Source of the DNA: CAWEQW01 sp963811365
GTDB lineage: Bacteria > Actinomycetota > Actinomycetes > Propionibacteriales > Nocardioidaceae
Direction of reading: 5' to 3'
DNA length: 64,000 nt
NCBI GenBank assembly: GCA_963811365.1
Contig: CAWEQW010000008.1
Coordinates: forward strand, 620,001-684,000
In this document: piece after piece, positions 8,895-18,214 of the stretch
Numbering within the stretch: the stretch's first letter is position 1
How the letters are laid out: each line of letters begins with the position of its first letter
Program-made: the position numbers and the translations under genes
Notes under the pieces: model-generated
Databases searched by the model: none
Told to the model about the DNA's origin: nothing
Seen by the model: the letters and a program-made list of their open reading frames with translations, nothing else

Positions 8895-9164
8895 ATGACG
8901 ACCATCAACACTCCGGCCCGTCCTCGTGCGCGCTCCCGCAGGCGCAGGCCGAGGCCCTCCAAGGCGAAGGCGATCGTGGCCGCCCTCGTCAGCGGGATCA
9001 TCGCGTTCCTGTCCTCGCTGCTGACCGCGTTCCAGGGGCCGACCGCCGCGAGCAGCGGGTTCGAATCGATCACCACCGGGCAGTGGCTGACCGCGGCGCT
9101 GGCGTTCTTCGTCGGCCTCGGCATCACCGGCCGCGCGACGTACCGCACGACCAACCGTCGCTGA
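8895..9164 (+). CDS. Small two-helix membrane protein, holin-like
   Basis: The protein has 89 residues. An Arg/Pro-rich cytosolic head (residues 1-25) is followed by two hydrophobic segments at about 27-47 and 65-80. The C-terminal half, TGQWLTAALAFFVGLGITG then TYRTTNRR, resembles small phage and prophage membrane proteins annotated as holins or holin-like in actinobacteria. GGGGGAG precedes the ATG at 7 bases. It lies 120 bases after tRNA-Arg with no other phage gene nearby, so it may be a stray phage gene or a domesticated host gene. The role is unproven. Confidence 0.55.
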   Translation: MTTINTPARPRARSRRRRPRPSKAKAIVAALVSGIIAFLSSLLTAFQGPTAASSGFESITTGQWLTAALAFFVGLGITGRATYRTTNRR

Positions 9165-9174
9165 GCGGCGTCGC

Positions 9175-9558
9175 TCAGCCCCGGGTCATCGGCGCGCGCC
9201 TGTCGGCCTCGAAGAGGCCGACGAGGTTCCCCTCGGTGTCCCGGAAGCGGGCCTTCCAGCCCACGGCGGGGATCGGCACCTTGTCGATGTCGACGGTGCC
9301 GCCGGCGTCCTTCACCCGCGACAGCGCGGCGTCGATGTCGTCGACGCCGACGTAGACGACCGGTCCCTCGGGCGCCTCCGACCGCGGAGCCATGCCGCCC
9401 TCGGCACCGGAGACGTCGTCGGGGCCCAACGGCCAGTGCGGTACGACGTCGCCCTGCTCGACGTCCCAGCCGAAGACGTCGTCGTAGAAGGCGCCGGCGC
9501 GTCCGGAGTCGTCGACGGGGATGTCGACGTGCACGACGCGGTACGTCGGCCGGCTCAT
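9175..9558 (-). CDS. VOC (glyoxalase/bleomycin-resistance) family protein
   Basis: The 127-residue protein is a single vicinal-oxygen-chelate module made of two beta-alpha-beta-beta-beta repeats. It starts HVDIPVDD with GAFYDDVFGW, the usual first half. It ends with GWKARFRDTEGNLVGLFE, where the metal-ligand Glu falls in the G-N-x-x-G-L-x-E block. The function in this subfamily is generally unknown. Its ATG overlaps the TGA of the upstream GyrI-like gene by 4 bases (ATGA), so the two are translationally coupled and may act on one small molecule. Confidence 0.85.
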   Translation of the reverse strand: MSRPTYRVVHVDIPVDDSGRAGAFYDDVFGWDVEQGDVVPHWPLGPDDVSGAEGGMAPRSEAPEGPVVYVGVDDIDAALSRVKDAGGTVDIDKVPIPAVGWKARFRDTEGNLVGLFEADRRAPMTRG

Positions 9559-10025
9559 GCCGGACGGTAGGGCTGCACGATCTCGGTACGCCAGGTCGCC
9601 GGGTCCCGCTCCGCCTCGGGGTCGCTGAGGTAGATCTCCCACGGGTCGCCGGCGAGCTCGCTGCGGTGATGGTGCACCCACAGCACGAGCGCCTCGTACG
9701 CCGGCTGCATCGCGTCGTACGGACCGACGTGCATTGTGACCGCGACGGGTCCGCCCGGCAGCGTCGACGGGTACACCTCGCCGTCCGCGGTGACCGCGGC
9801 GAGAACCGGGAAGCCGGCCTCGACGACGACGCAGCCGCCGGTGACGAACTCGTAGCGGGCGAAGGGCGGTCCGACGGGGTGGGCGCCCTGGCGGCCCAGC
9901 ACGTCCGCCACGGCCGCGTAGGTCTTGGCGAGGAAGGGACCGATCTCCGCCACGGACAGCGTCGCCTCCGCCACGGCCGTCGGCTGTTCGGGTCGCTCCT
10001 CGGCACGGATCTCGTAGGTCTCCAT
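9555..10025 (-). CDS. GyrI-like small-molecule-binding domain protein
   Basis: The protein has 156 residues and matches the GyrI-like / AraC effector-binding fold, which binds cationic or aromatic ligands and sometimes hydrolyses them. Typical features are the start YEIRAEERPEQPTAV, the middle HPVGPPFARYEF and VTMHVGPYDAM, and the end DPATWRTEIVQPYRPA. No DNA-binding domain is attached, so it is a stand-alone sensor or enzyme. It is the first gene of a two-gene unit with the VOC protein, which overlaps its stop by 4 bases. Confidence 0.85.
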   Translation of the reverse strand: METYEIRAEERPEQPTAVAEATLSVAEIGPFLAKTYAAVADVLGRQGAHPVGPPFARYEFVTGGCVVVEAGFPVLAAVTADGEVYPSTLPGGPVAVTMHVGPYDAMQPAYEALVLWVHHHRSELAGDPWEIYLSDPEAERDPATWRTEIVQPYRPA

Positions 10026-10105
10026 GCCACCAGGCTCCGCCCGGCGGGGGACCCGGACCCAGAGGCGGCGGGCCCGGCACCGCGGGGACCTTCGTCCCGG
10101 ACGGG

Positions 10106-10621
10106 TCAGACCCGGCGTTCGTACACCGTCTCGAGCCCGTCCTCGTCGTCCCACTGCTCGCCGACCTCGCGGAAGCCCAGCCCGGCGATCGTGGCCAGCG
10201 AGGCCTCGTTGTCGGGGCTGACGCTCGCCCGGACGGTCCTCACGTGCGGCTCGGTCTCGGCCCGCGCCAGCAGCGCCAGGACCGTCGCGCGGGCGTAGCC
10301 CCGGCGCCGGTGCTCCGGGTCGGTCGCGTACCCGAGCTCCACCATGCCCGCGTCGTCTGGTGGTCCGTGGAAGCCGGCGCGCCCGACGACCGCCCCCGTC
10401 TCCGCGTCGACGACCAGCCCGGTCACCCACGGTCGGTGCGACGGGTCGGCCGCGACCTGGGCGACCCGGCGCCGCCAGGTGCTGCGGTTGCGCTCGGACA
10501 CGAGGTCCGCCCCGACCGCCAGACCGGTCGCCGCCCGCGCGGCATCGAGGTCGCCCGCCGCGAGCGCCTCGAGGGCCTCGTCGGACAGCGAGACGATCCG
10601 GACCCGGCGTGGGTCGCTCAC
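10106..10621 (-). CDS. GNAT family N-acetyltransferase (RimJ/RimL type)
   Basis: The protein has 171 residues. The acetyl-CoA-binding block is RRRGYARATVLALL (family Q/RxxGxG/A). It follows VELGYATDPEHRRRGYA, and the C-terminal SPDNEASLATIAGLGFREVG is the standard alpha-4/beta-6 region of RimJ/RimL-like acetyltransferases. The substrate is unknown. The start is GTG at 10621, whose GTGA overlaps the stop of the deaminase gene, so the two genes are coupled in one transcript. Confidence 0.87.
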   Translation of the reverse strand: MSDPRRVRIVSLSDEALEALAAGDLDAARAATGLAVGADLVSERNRSTWRRRVAQVAADPSHRPWVTGLVVDAETGAVVGRAGFHGPPDDAGMVELGYATDPEHRRRGYARATVLALLARAETEPHVRTVRASVSPDNEASLATIAGLGFREVGEQWDDEDGLETVYERRV

Positions 10622-11661
10622 GAGGCGGTCTGCGAGGCCGTGTAGGCGTCGACCTCGTCGGCCAGCGCGCGCTTGTCGGCCTCCGCCATGAACGACGACT
10701 GGACCGCGGCCTTCGCGAGCCGGGCGATCCCGCCGCGGTCGAGGTCGAGCAGGTGCGCGGCGATCTCGTACTCGCGGTTCAGGTTGGTGCCGAACATCGG
10801 CGGGTCGTCGCTGTTCACGGTGACCAGGAGGCCGGCGTCGACCATCCGCCGGATCGGGTGCTCGTCGAGGTCCGGCACGGCCCGGGTCGCGATGTTCGAG
10901 GTCGGGCACACCTCCAGCGGCACCTGCTGCTCGGCGAGGTGGGTCAGCAGCCGCTCGTCCTGCGCCGACGAGGTGCCGTGGCCGATCCGCTCGGCGCCGA
11001 GCTGCTCCAGCGCGTCCCACACGGTCTGCGGGCCGGTGGTCTCCCCCGCGTGCGGCACGCTGTGCAGGCCGGCCGCCCGTGCCCGGTCGAACACCGGCTT
11101 GAACTGCGGCCGGTCCACGCCGACCTCGGGCCCGCCGAGCCCGAAGCCGATGAGCGTGTCGGGCGCCACGTCGACGTACCCGACGGTCTCCTCGGCCGCC
11201 GGCAGGCCGAACTCGCCGGGAACGTCGAAGACCCACCGCAGCCGGAGGCCGTAGTCCCGCTCGGCGGCGACCCGGGCGTCCTCGACCGCCTCGAGGAACG
11301 CCTCGATCGGGATGCCCGCCATCACCGAGGTGTACGGCGTCAGGGTCATCTCCGCGTAGCGGATCTGCTGCGCGGCCATCTCGCGGGCGATCTCGTAGGT
11401 CAGCAGCCGGACGTCCTCCGGCTCGCGGACCAGGTCGACGACCGCGAGGTACACCTCGATGAAGTGTCCGAAGTCGCGGAACGTGTAGAACGCCCGCAGC
11501 TCGTCGAGGTCGGAGGGCACCGTGCCGGGGTGCCGTGCGGCGAGCTCGGAGACGATGCGCGGAGAGGCCGAGCCGACGTGGTGGACGTGCAGCTCGGCCT
11601 TGGGCAGACCGGCGATGAAGTCGCGGTGCGGCGAGGGGAACGGCGAGACGAGGTCGGACAC
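10618..11661 (-). CDS. add: Adenosine deaminase family protein, possibly aminofutalosine deaminase
   Basis: The enzyme has 347 residues and would be a zinc amidohydrolase that removes the 6-amino group of adenosine or of aminodeoxyfutalosine. The metal site is visible: LPKAELHVHHVGS (HxH), a central SVPHAGET (His and Glu) and NSDDPPMFGT (catalytic Asp pair). It also carries GHGTSSA and LEVCPTSN, which are standard for the family. The HVHHVGSASPRIVSELAARHPG start resembles the Streptomyces branch known to deaminate aminofutalosine in menaquinone synthesis. That is recall, not proof, and no other futalosine gene is in the window. The start is GTG, with a weak ribosome binding site. Confidence 0.88.
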   Translation of the reverse strand: MSDLVSPFPSPHRDFIAGLPKAELHVHHVGSASPRIVSELAARHPGTVPSDLDELRAFYTFRDFGHFIEVYLAVVDLVREPEDVRLLTYEIAREMAAQQIRYAEMTLTPYTSVMAGIPIEAFLEAVEDARVAAERDYGLRLRWVFDVPGEFGLPAAEETVGYVDVAPDTLIGFGLGGPEVGVDRPQFKPVFDRARAAGLHSVPHAGETTGPQTVWDALEQLGAERIGHGTSSAQDERLLTHLAEQQVPLEVCPTSNIATRAVPDLDEHPIRRMVDAGLLVTVNSDDPPMFGTNLNREYEIAAHLLDLDRGGIARLAKAAVQSSFMAEADKRALADEVDAYTASQTAS

Positions 11662-11740
11662 GACGGCCAGTCTGCAGCACCGCCCCCCGCTCGACCGGCG
11701 TGGGTCCGGGTCGGCGGGGCGTTCGCGGGGGGCAGCGACC

Positions 11741-11773
11741 GAGGCCCCGCAAGCTACGAGCTTGCGGGGCCTC
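11741..11773 (-). terminator. Perfect 15-bp hairpin terminator
   Basis: GAGGCCCCGCAAGCT (11741-11755) is the exact reverse complement of 11759-11773, with a 3-base loop. It lies between the DsbA-like gene (stop 11976) and the deaminase start (11661), both on the minus strand. It should end the upstream transcript and could work in both directions. Confidence 0.75.
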
Positions 11774-11975
11774 TGTCCGGCCGGACCGTGACGTCCCGGC
11801 CGCCCGGACAGCCGCGAGGTCCGCGGCCCGTCACGGGCCGCCCGACGGATTGCTCCGCGGGGGCGTGGTCCTCGTTGGCCACCCGGTCCGCCTCCGGGTC
11901 TCCCCTGGGTGCGTACGTCCGGTCTATCGGCCGGTCGCGGGACCGGCAAGGGACCTTCGTCCCCACCTCGCCGGG

Positions 11976-12752
11976 TCAGGAGGCGTGCTGCCTGATCAGC
12001 CTGTCCAGCTCGGCGACCATGCCCGGCACGGTCTTCCGGGTGAGCTGGTGCCCGTTCACGAGCACGGTCGGGGTCCGGTTGTAGCCGGCCCTGGAGAACG
12101 CGTCGGTCGCGTTGGCCACCCACGTGTCGAACTGTCCGGAGCCCATCGACTTCTGCACCGCGGCCCGGTCGGCGCCGGCCTGCTCGGCGTAGTCGAGGAG
12201 CTGGGCGTCGGAGAGGCCGGCGCTGCCCTCGGCCGGCTGGTTCTCGTACAGCAGGTCGTGGAACCTCTTGGCGACGACCGGCCCGGAGGCGTTGGTCACC
12301 GCGCCCCAGGCGCTCGCCGCCCGGGTGGAGTAGTTCGTGGTCGACGAGTTGTCGAGGAACGAGATCACCCGGTAGTTCGCACGAGCGTCGCCGGCGTCGA
12401 CGTACTTCTTGACCGTCGCGCGGGACTCACTCTCGAACTGCCCGCAGAACGGGCACATGAAGTCCTCGTAGACCGTGACGGTCACCGGTGCCTTCGCCGT
12501 TCCGATGGGTACGGCGAACTGGTCGACGGTTCCAGCGGGGACGGTGGCCGCCTGACCGGTGGTGTCCCGGCCGGCCTGGACGGCGTACCCGACTCCGAGG
12601 ATCAGCACGAAGACACCGAGCACGACGCCGGTGATGACCAGGATCCGGCGCCGCCGCTCCTTCGCCTCCTGCTCGTGGCGGATCGCGGCAGCGCGCTCCG
12701 AGGCCCGCAGGCTGGCGGCCTGCTTCGTCGCTCTCGACTCTCTCTTGCTCAT
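11976..12752 (-). CDS. Membrane-anchored DsbA-like thioredoxin domain protein
   Basis: The protein has 258 residues. A basic cytosolic head (1-36) leads to one membrane helix (about 37-58). An extracytoplasmic thioredoxin-fold DsbA domain follows, with the redox motif CPFC at 100-103 in VTVYEDFMCPFCGQFE. The cis-proline loop TPTVLVNG lies near the C-terminus. It should make or shuffle disulfide bonds in exported proteins, like actinobacterial MSMEG/Rv DsbA-type proteins. The MauE/DoxX-type membrane protein lies 73 bases upstream on the same strand. Such quinone-reactive membrane partners often recycle DsbA-like proteins, so the two probably form a redox pair. A strong hairpin follows. Confidence 0.87.
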   Translation of the reverse strand: MSKRESRATKQAASLRASERAAAIRHEQEAKERRRRILVITGVVLGVFVLILGVGYAVQAGRDTTGQAATVPAGTVDQFAVPIGTAKAPVTVTVYEDFMCPFCGQFESESRATVKKYVDAGDARANYRVISFLDNSSTTNYSTRAASAWGAVTNASGPVVAKRFHDLLYENQPAEGSAGLSDAQLLDYAEQAGADRAAVQKSMGSGQFDTWVANATDAFSRAGYNRTPTVLVNGHQLTRKTVPGMVAELDRLIRQHAS

Positions 12753-12825
12753 CAGGGGTGCGCTCTCTGTTGGGTGCCGGTGCAGCCCGACGGCTTCGCC
12801 GGGGTCGACAGGGGCGTCGGGGTCG

Positions 12826-13278
12826 TCATGCGAGGCGGAGACGGGCGTCGAGGGCGACGACGGTGCGCGGCCGCCACACCAGGTACGCCGACAGCAGCAG
12901 CAGCCCGATGTCGCGGGCGAGCTCCCACGGGTACTTCGCCTGCGCGTTGGCGACGTTGGTGCCTCCGCCGCCGAAGCAGCCGCAGTCGATCGAGAGGCCG
13001 CGCGCCCACGCGGAGCTGATCCCGATGACGAAGCCAAGCAGCAGCACCGCGGACACCGTCGCCATCACCCGCGTCAGCAGGCCGAGCACCAGGCAGACGC
13101 CGACCAGGATCTCCACGAGCGGGAGCAGGTGGCCCACAGCCGGGACGACCGCCTCGGGCAGCAGCCGGTAGGCGCGCACCGCGCGCACGCTCTGCGCGGG
13201 GTCGGGCAGCTTGGCCAGGCCGGCGGCGATCCACACTCCGCCGACGACGAGACGGGCGAGGAGTCCGAACCACCGCAT
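12826..13278 (-). CDS. MauE/DoxX-type redox membrane protein
   Basis: The protein has 150 residues and four membrane helices (about 5-25, 50-70, 75-97, 127-143). It carries the motif DCGCFGGGG at 108-116, the Cys-x-Cys-Phe signature of MauE-like methylamine-utilisation and thiol-redox membrane proteins. Its likely role is to pass electrons between the membrane quinone pool and a thioredoxin-like partner outside. That partner is probably the DsbA-like protein encoded right after it on the same strand. The methylamine role of MauE is not implied, because no mau genes are here. Confidence 0.82.
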   Translation of the reverse strand: MRWFGLLARLVVGGVWIAAGLAKLPDPAQSVRAVRAYRLLPEAVVPAVGHLLPLVEILVGVCLVLGLLTRVMATVSAVLLLGFVIGISSAWARGLSIDCGCFGGGGTNVANAQAKYPWELARDIGLLLLSAYLVWRPRTVVALDARLRLA

Positions 13279-13360
13279 AGCGCAAGTGTAGGAAGCACCG
13301 GGCAGGTCGCCGGGCGGTTCCGGAAACCGTGTGCAACCGCACAATGAGTAGGGTGACCCC

Positions 13361-14020
<660 letters not shown>

Positions 14021-14084
14021 TCGCTGCTTCGGCTTCTCCGGCGCTGGTCGCGAGGGGCCGACACGGCTGTTCGGCAGCCGTCGT

Positions 14085-14161
14085 GGTGGGCGTAGCTCAG
14101 CTGGTAGAGCACCTGGTTGTGGTCCAGGATGTCGCGGGTTCGAGCCCCGTCGTTCACCCCA
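14085..14161 (+). tRNA. tRNA-His (anticodon GTG)
   Basis: The acceptor GTGGGCG (14086-14092) pairs with CGTTCAC. An extra G at 14085 faces the discriminator C at 14158, as expected for tRNA-His. The anticodon loop TTGTGGT contains GTG. CCA is encoded at 14159-14161. The T-arm has GGTTCGAGCCC. Confidence 0.95.
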
Positions 14162-14196
14162 GTAAGGCGCAGGTCCGCGACCTGCCGCCGGGGCCT

Positions 14197-14225
14197 CGCC
14201 CCCAGGTCGACCGGACCTGGGGGCG
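14197..14225 (+). terminator. 12-bp hairpin terminator after tRNA-His
   Basis: CGCCCCCAGGTC (14197-14208) pairs perfectly with 14214-14225 around a GACCG loop, 36 bases after the tRNA. It probably ends the orn-tRNA-His transcript. Confidence 0.75.
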
Positions 14226-14274
14226 GGCTCGTACGTCGCATGGAACCGGTCGTCGCGGGGAACCCTTCCGAACC

Positions 14275-15021
14275 ATGCGAGTGCTGCTCCCCGCCGACCC
14301 CGTGACCGACCCTCTGGCGCCCTACGCGGCGGTGGACCGCACCCGTGCGGGCGAGGGCTGCTGGGTGATGGCCAACATGGTCGGCGGCCTCGACGGCTCG
14401 GCCGCCGTCGGTGGCCGGGTCGCCGCCCTGTCCGACCCAGCCGACAAGCAGCTGTTCAACCTCATGCGGACGCTGGCCGACGTGGTGATGGTCGGCGCGG
14501 AGACCGTCCGGCGGGAACGCTACGGCCCGATCCCCCTGCCGTCGGAGCGTCGGAGGGCCCGACGCGAGGACGGTCGCCCGGAGACGCCGCCGCTGGCGGT
14601 GGTGAGCCGGTCGCTGTCCCTGGACTGGACGAGCCGCGCGTTCACCGACGCGCCCCCCGACGCGCGCACCATCGTGGTCACCTGCGCCGCGGCCGACCCG
14701 GACCGGCTCCGGGCCGCCCGCGCGGTGGCCGACGTCGTGGTGGCCGGGGAGAGTCGGGTCGAGCCGGGTCGGGCGCTCGCCGAGCTGGGCCGCCTGGGGC
14801 ACCGGGTGGTGCTGTGCGAGGGCGGTCCCACCTGGCTGGGCGAGCTCGTCGCGGCCGGCCACCTCGACGAGCTGTGCCTGACGGTCGCCCCACTGATGGG
14901 CGGCGACCCGCTGCCGGTCTCGCTCGCGCCTGAGGGGGCCGGGCTGGAGACGTTCATCCTCCGGCACGTGCTCAACGAGGGCGACACGCTGTTCCTCCGC
15001 TACGAGCGAGGCGGCCGGTGA
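14275..15021 (+). CDS. Pyrimidine reductase / RibD C-terminal domain protein
   Basis: The protein has 248 residues of the dihydrofolate-reductase-like fold found at the RibD C-terminus. Characteristic stretches are CWVMANMVGGLDGSAAVGG, DVVMVGAETVRRERYGP with the NADP-binding Gly and Arg, and VLCEGGPTWLGELV. It would reduce an aromatic or pterin-like substrate with NADPH. A strict riboflavin role is unlikely, because there is no deaminase domain and no rib gene nearby. The following flavin-reductase-like gene overlaps the stop by 4 bases (GTGA), so the two are made together. The start ATG at 14275 is the first after a terminator. Confidence 0.85.
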   Translation: MRVLLPADPVTDPLAPYAAVDRTRAGEGCWVMANMVGGLDGSAAVGGRVAALSDPADKQLFNLMRTLADVVMVGAETVRRERYGPIPLPSERRRARREDGRPETPPLAVVSRSLSLDWTSRAFTDAPPDARTIVVTCAAADPDRLRAARAVADVVVAGESRVEPGRALAELGRLGHRVVLCEGGPTWLGELVAAGHLDELCLTVAPLMGGDPLPVSLAPEGAGLETFILRHVLNEGDTLFLRYERGGR

Positions 15022-15542
15022 GCGCGTCACCGTTCCAGACCATCATGAGCTCTCTGGACCGGCCGATGGTCGTGGTCACGACCGTGACCGACACCGATCG
15101 CGCCGGCTGCCTGGTCGGCTTCCACGCACAGTCGAGCATCGTCCCGGAGCGGTACGCCGTGTGGCTGTCGAAGGCGAACCACACCTACCGCGTGGCACTG
15201 CGAGCGTCCTACCTCGGCATCCACTTCCTCCGCCGCGACGACCTGGCTCTGGCCGAGCTCTTCGGCACCCTGTCCGGCGACCAGGTGGACAAGCTGGCGC
15301 TCACCCGCACCGAGCCTGCCGTCGACGGGCTCCCGCTCCTGACCGGCTGCCCGAACCGGCTGGTGGTACGGCGGCACGCCGTCCTCGACGAGGGCGGGGA
15401 CCACGTCTGCGCCGTCACCGAGGTGGTCGAGGGGCACAGCTCGGGGCCGTTCGAGCCGCTGCTGCTGTCGCACGTGCAGCATCTGACACCCGGCCATGAG
15501 GCCGAGGAACGGCCCTCGCCCCCCACCGAGCGCGCCCGGTAG
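15018..15542 (+). CDS. Flavin reductase-like domain protein
   Basis: The protein has 174 residues with the split-barrel FMN-binding fold. The N-terminal FQTIMSSLDRPMVVVTT and GCLVGFHAQSSIVPERYAVWLSKANHTYR correspond to the flavin-binding region of the family. A conserved GIHFLRRDDLALAELFG follows. It could supply reduced flavin or act itself as an oxidoreductase. It is coupled by a 4-base overlap to the pyrimidine reductase upstream, which suggests a shared redox step. It converges with the pirin gene 4 bases later. Confidence 0.83.
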   Translation: MSASPFQTIMSSLDRPMVVVTTVTDTDRAGCLVGFHAQSSIVPERYAVWLSKANHTYRVALRASYLGIHFLRRDDLALAELFGTLSGDQVDKLALTRTEPAVDGLPLLTGCPNRLVVRRHAVLDEGGDHVCAVTEVVEGHSSGPFEPLLLSHVQHLTPGHEAEERPSPPTERAR

Positions 15543-15546
15543 GGGG

Positions 15547-16527
15547 TCAGCCCTCCACGACGTCGTTCGAGAGGCCGTGCACGGCCGGGATCTCGCCCAT
15601 CCGGCCCTTCTGGAAGTCCTCGAAGGCCTGCATCACCTCGGCGCGGGTGTTCATCACGAACGGCCCGCCCCAGGCGACCGGCTCGCGGATCGGCCGGCCG
15701 CCGAGCACGACCAGGTCGACGGCCGGCGTACGGCTCTCCTGACGCTCCGCCGCCTGCACGGTGACGACGTCGCCGCGACCGAGGACGACGAGCTGACCGG
15801 TCCTGACCGGCTGCTTGTCGAGGCCGACGGTCGCCGCACCGCCCAGGACGTAGACGAGCGCGTTGAACGCCGGGTTCCAGGGCAGGTCCAGGGTGGACCC
15901 GGGCGCCAGGGTGGCGTGCACCATCGCCATCGGCGTGTACGTCGACCCCGGGCCGGTGTGACCGCCGACCTCGCCGGCGATGACCCGCACCAGCGCGCCG
16001 GCGTCGGCCGTGGTCACCAGGCCGAGCTGGCTCGACCGGAGATCCTGGTAGCGCGGCGCGGCCCACTTCCGGGCGCGCGGCAGGTTCACCCACAGCTGCA
16101 GGCCGTGGAACAGCCCGCCCGCGGCGACCAGCCACTCCGGGGGCGTCTCGATGTGCAGCATGCCGGAGCCGGCGGTCATCCACTGCGTGTCGCCGTTGGT
16201 GATCGTGCCACCGCCGCCATGGCTGTCCTGGTGGTCCATCACGCCGTCGAGCATGTAGGTCACGGTCTCGAACCCGCGGTGCGGGTGCCACGGCGTGCCC
16301 TTGGGCTCGCCGGGCGCGTACTCCACCTCGCCCATCTGGTCCAGATGCACGAACGGGTCGAGGGCGGCCAGGTCGACGCCGGCGAAGGCGCGGCGCACCG
16401 GGAAGCCCTCCCCCTCGTAGCCCTGCGGTGCGGTGGTCACGGACGCCACCGGGCGCACGGTGTCGCCCAGCCCGGGCGCGGTCAGACGGGGCAGCACGGT
16501 CAGGTCGTCGACGGTCACAGCGGGCAT
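15547..16527 (-). CDS. Pirin family protein
   Basis: The protein has 326 residues, a bicupin of the pirin family. The N-terminal cupin has the metal ligands in WHPHRGFETVTYMLDG and HQDSHG, followed by GDTQWMTAGSGMLHIE. These are the four-ligand set (His, His, His, Glu) seen in quercetinase-type pirins. A C-terminal cupin follows. Possible roles are quercetin dioxygenase or redox-linked regulation. GAGGAGG lies 7 bases before the ATG at 16527; a TTG just upstream is an alternative start. The divergent gap to the FAD gene at 16631 holds an AT-rich stretch with TTGAACACTAAAC, a possible operator. Confidence 0.9.
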   Translation of the reverse strand: MPAVTVDDLTVLPRLTAPGLGDTVRPVASVTTAPQGYEGEGFPVRRAFAGVDLAALDPFVHLDQMGEVEYAPGEPKGTPWHPHRGFETVTYMLDGVMDHQDSHGGGGTITNGDTQWMTAGSGMLHIETPPEWLVAAGGLFHGLQLWVNLPRARKWAAPRYQDLRSSQLGLVTTADAGALVRVIAGEVGGHTGPGSTYTPMAMVHATLAPGSTLDLPWNPAFNALVYVLGGAATVGLDKQPVRTGQLVVLGRGDVVTVQAAERQESRTPAVDLVVLGGRPIREPVAWGGPFVMNTRAEVMQAFEDFQKGRMGEIPAVHGLSNDVVEG

Positions 16528-16630
16528 CAATGCCTCCTCGGGGGCGATCGGTCACCCCGCACAACGCTAGTTGAACACTAAACATTCCGCCACGCACCAA
16601 ACGGTCAAGCCGGACAGGTACCGTGCAGCC

Positions 16631-18214
16631 GTGACCCCCATCACGCCGCGGGACCGGTACGACGTGGTCGTCGTCGGTGGCGGACACAACGGGCTCGTCG
16701 CGGCGGCGTACCTGGCCAGGGGCGGGCTCTCGGTGCTGGTGCTGGAGCGGCTGGCGCACACGGGCGGCGCCGCGACCACCACGCAGCCGTTCCGGGGGCT
16801 GCCCGCGCGGCTTTCCCGGTACTCCACGCTCGTCGGGACGCTGCCGGACCGGATCGTCTCCGATCTCGGGCTCGACCTGGAGCTGTTGTCGCGGACCACC
16901 GCGTCGTACTCCCCCGTCGTCCGCAACGGCCGGCACACCGGGCTGCTCGTCGAGCGGCCCGAGGGCTCGATGACGCGCGAGTCGTTCCGCGAGCTCACCG
17001 GCTCCGACAAGGAGTACGACGCCTGGCGGACGTTCTACGGCCAGGTGTCGGACTTCGCACAGCTCGTCGCCCCTACCCTGCTCGAGCCGCTGGTGACCGC
17101 GCGCGAGCTCGCGCCACAGGTCAAGGGCGACGCCTGGAGGGTGCTCGTGGAGCAGCCGCTTGGCGAGGTGATCGAGGACCGGTTCTCCGACGACCTGGTC
17201 CGCGGCGTGGTGGCGACCGACGGGCTCGTCGGCACGTTCGCCGACCTGCACGACCCGTCGCTGGCCCAGAACCGCTGCTTCCTGTACCAGCTGGTCGGCA
17301 ACGGCACCGGCGAGTGGAGGGTGCCGGTCGGGGGCATGGGCGCGGTCGCCGACGCGCTCGCCGACGTGGCCCGCGACGCCGGCGCGACCATCGTCACCGG
17401 CGCCGGGGTGAGCGCCGTGGAGTCCGACGGGCGCACGGCCGAGGTCACCTGGCACAACGGGACGAGCTGGCAGGGCGTCAGCTGCGACTGGGTGCTGGCC
17501 AACGTCGCGCCGTGGGTGCTGCAGCTGCTGCTCGGCGGGGAGCCCGGAGAGCGGCCGGAGGGCTCGCAGCTGAAGGTGGACCTCCTCGTCGACCGGCTGC
17601 CCACGCTGAAGTCCGGGATGACGCCGAAGATCGCGTTCGGCGGCACCTTCCACGTGGCCGAGGGCTACGACCAGCTCGCGGCGGCGTACCGGCAGGCCGA
17701 GGCCGGGCAGGTGCCGACCATGGTCCCGGGCGAGCTGCACTGCCACTCGTTGACCGACCCCTCGGTCCTCGGACCGCTGGCCACCAGGGGCATGCACACG
17801 CTGACGTACGTCGGGGTGCACACCCCGGCGCGAGTCTTCGAGCCGGATGTCGAAGGCCGCCGTGACCTCGCCGTGGAGCGCGCGCTCGACGCGATCAACG
17901 AGCACCTCGACGAGCCGCTCGAGACCCTGCTGACCCTCGACCCGTTCGGACGGCCCTGCCTGGAGGCGCGAGCTCCGCAGGACCTCGACGAGGCGCTCGC
18001 GATGCCCGGCGGGCACATCTTCCACGGCGACCTGTCCTGGCCCTGGGCGCCCAACCGGGCGCGGCTGGAGACGCCGGCGCAACGCTGGGGCGTCTCCACC
18101 GAGGTCGACAACGTGCTGCTGTGCGGCGCGGGAGCCCGGCGCGGCGGCACGGTGAGCGGCATCGCCGGCCACAACGCCGCGCACGCCGTGCTCGAGGCGC
18201 GCTCCCCGGGCTGA
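16631..18214 (+). CDS. FAD-dependent oxidoreductase, phytoene-desaturase-like
   Basis: The protein has 527 residues. The FAD dinucleotide fold starts at once: DRYDVVVVGGGHNGLVAAAYLARG, with ERLAHTGGAATT following. This is the pattern of the phytoene dehydrogenase / NAD(P)/FAD oxidoreductase superfamily (human PYROXD2 relatives). The C-terminal block DNVLLCGAGARRGGTVSGIAGHNAA closes the FAD site. No carotenoid genes are nearby, so a carotenoid substrate is not supported. The GTG at 16631 is chosen because the upstream in-frame residues overlap the AT-rich promoter zone. It converges with the anti-sigma gene over a shared hairpin. Confidence 0.85.
   Translation: MTPITPRDRYDVVVVGGGHNGLVAAAYLARGGLSVLVLERLAHTGGAATTTQPFRGLPARLSRYSTLVGTLPDRIVSDLGLDLELLSRTTASYSPVVRNGRHTGLLVERPEGSMTRESFRELTGSDKEYDAWRTFYGQVSDFAQLVAPTLLEPLVTARELAPQVKGDAWRVLVEQPLGEVIEDRFSDDLVRGVVATDGLVGTFADLHDPSLAQNRCFLYQLVGNGTGEWRVPVGGMGAVADALADVARDAGATIVTGAGVSAVESDGRTAEVTWHNGTSWQGVSCDWVLANVAPWVLQLLLGGEPGERPEGSQLKVDLLVDRLPTLKSGMTPKIAFGGTFHVAEGYDQLAAAYRQAEAGQVPTMVPGELHCHSLTDPSVLGPLATRGMHTLTYVGVHTPARVFEPDVEGRRDLAVERALDAINEHLDEPLETLLTLDPFGRPCLEARAPQDLDEALAMPGGHIFHGDLSWPWAPNRARLETPAQRWGVSTEVDNVLLCGAGARRGGTVSGIAGHNAAHAVLEARSPG

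Noticed and set aside
15209..18184. 991-residue open frame on the minus strand across two genes
   Set aside because: It is the reverse shadow of the FAD oxidoreductase and flavin reductase, with no family features and an Arg/Gly-rich composition.
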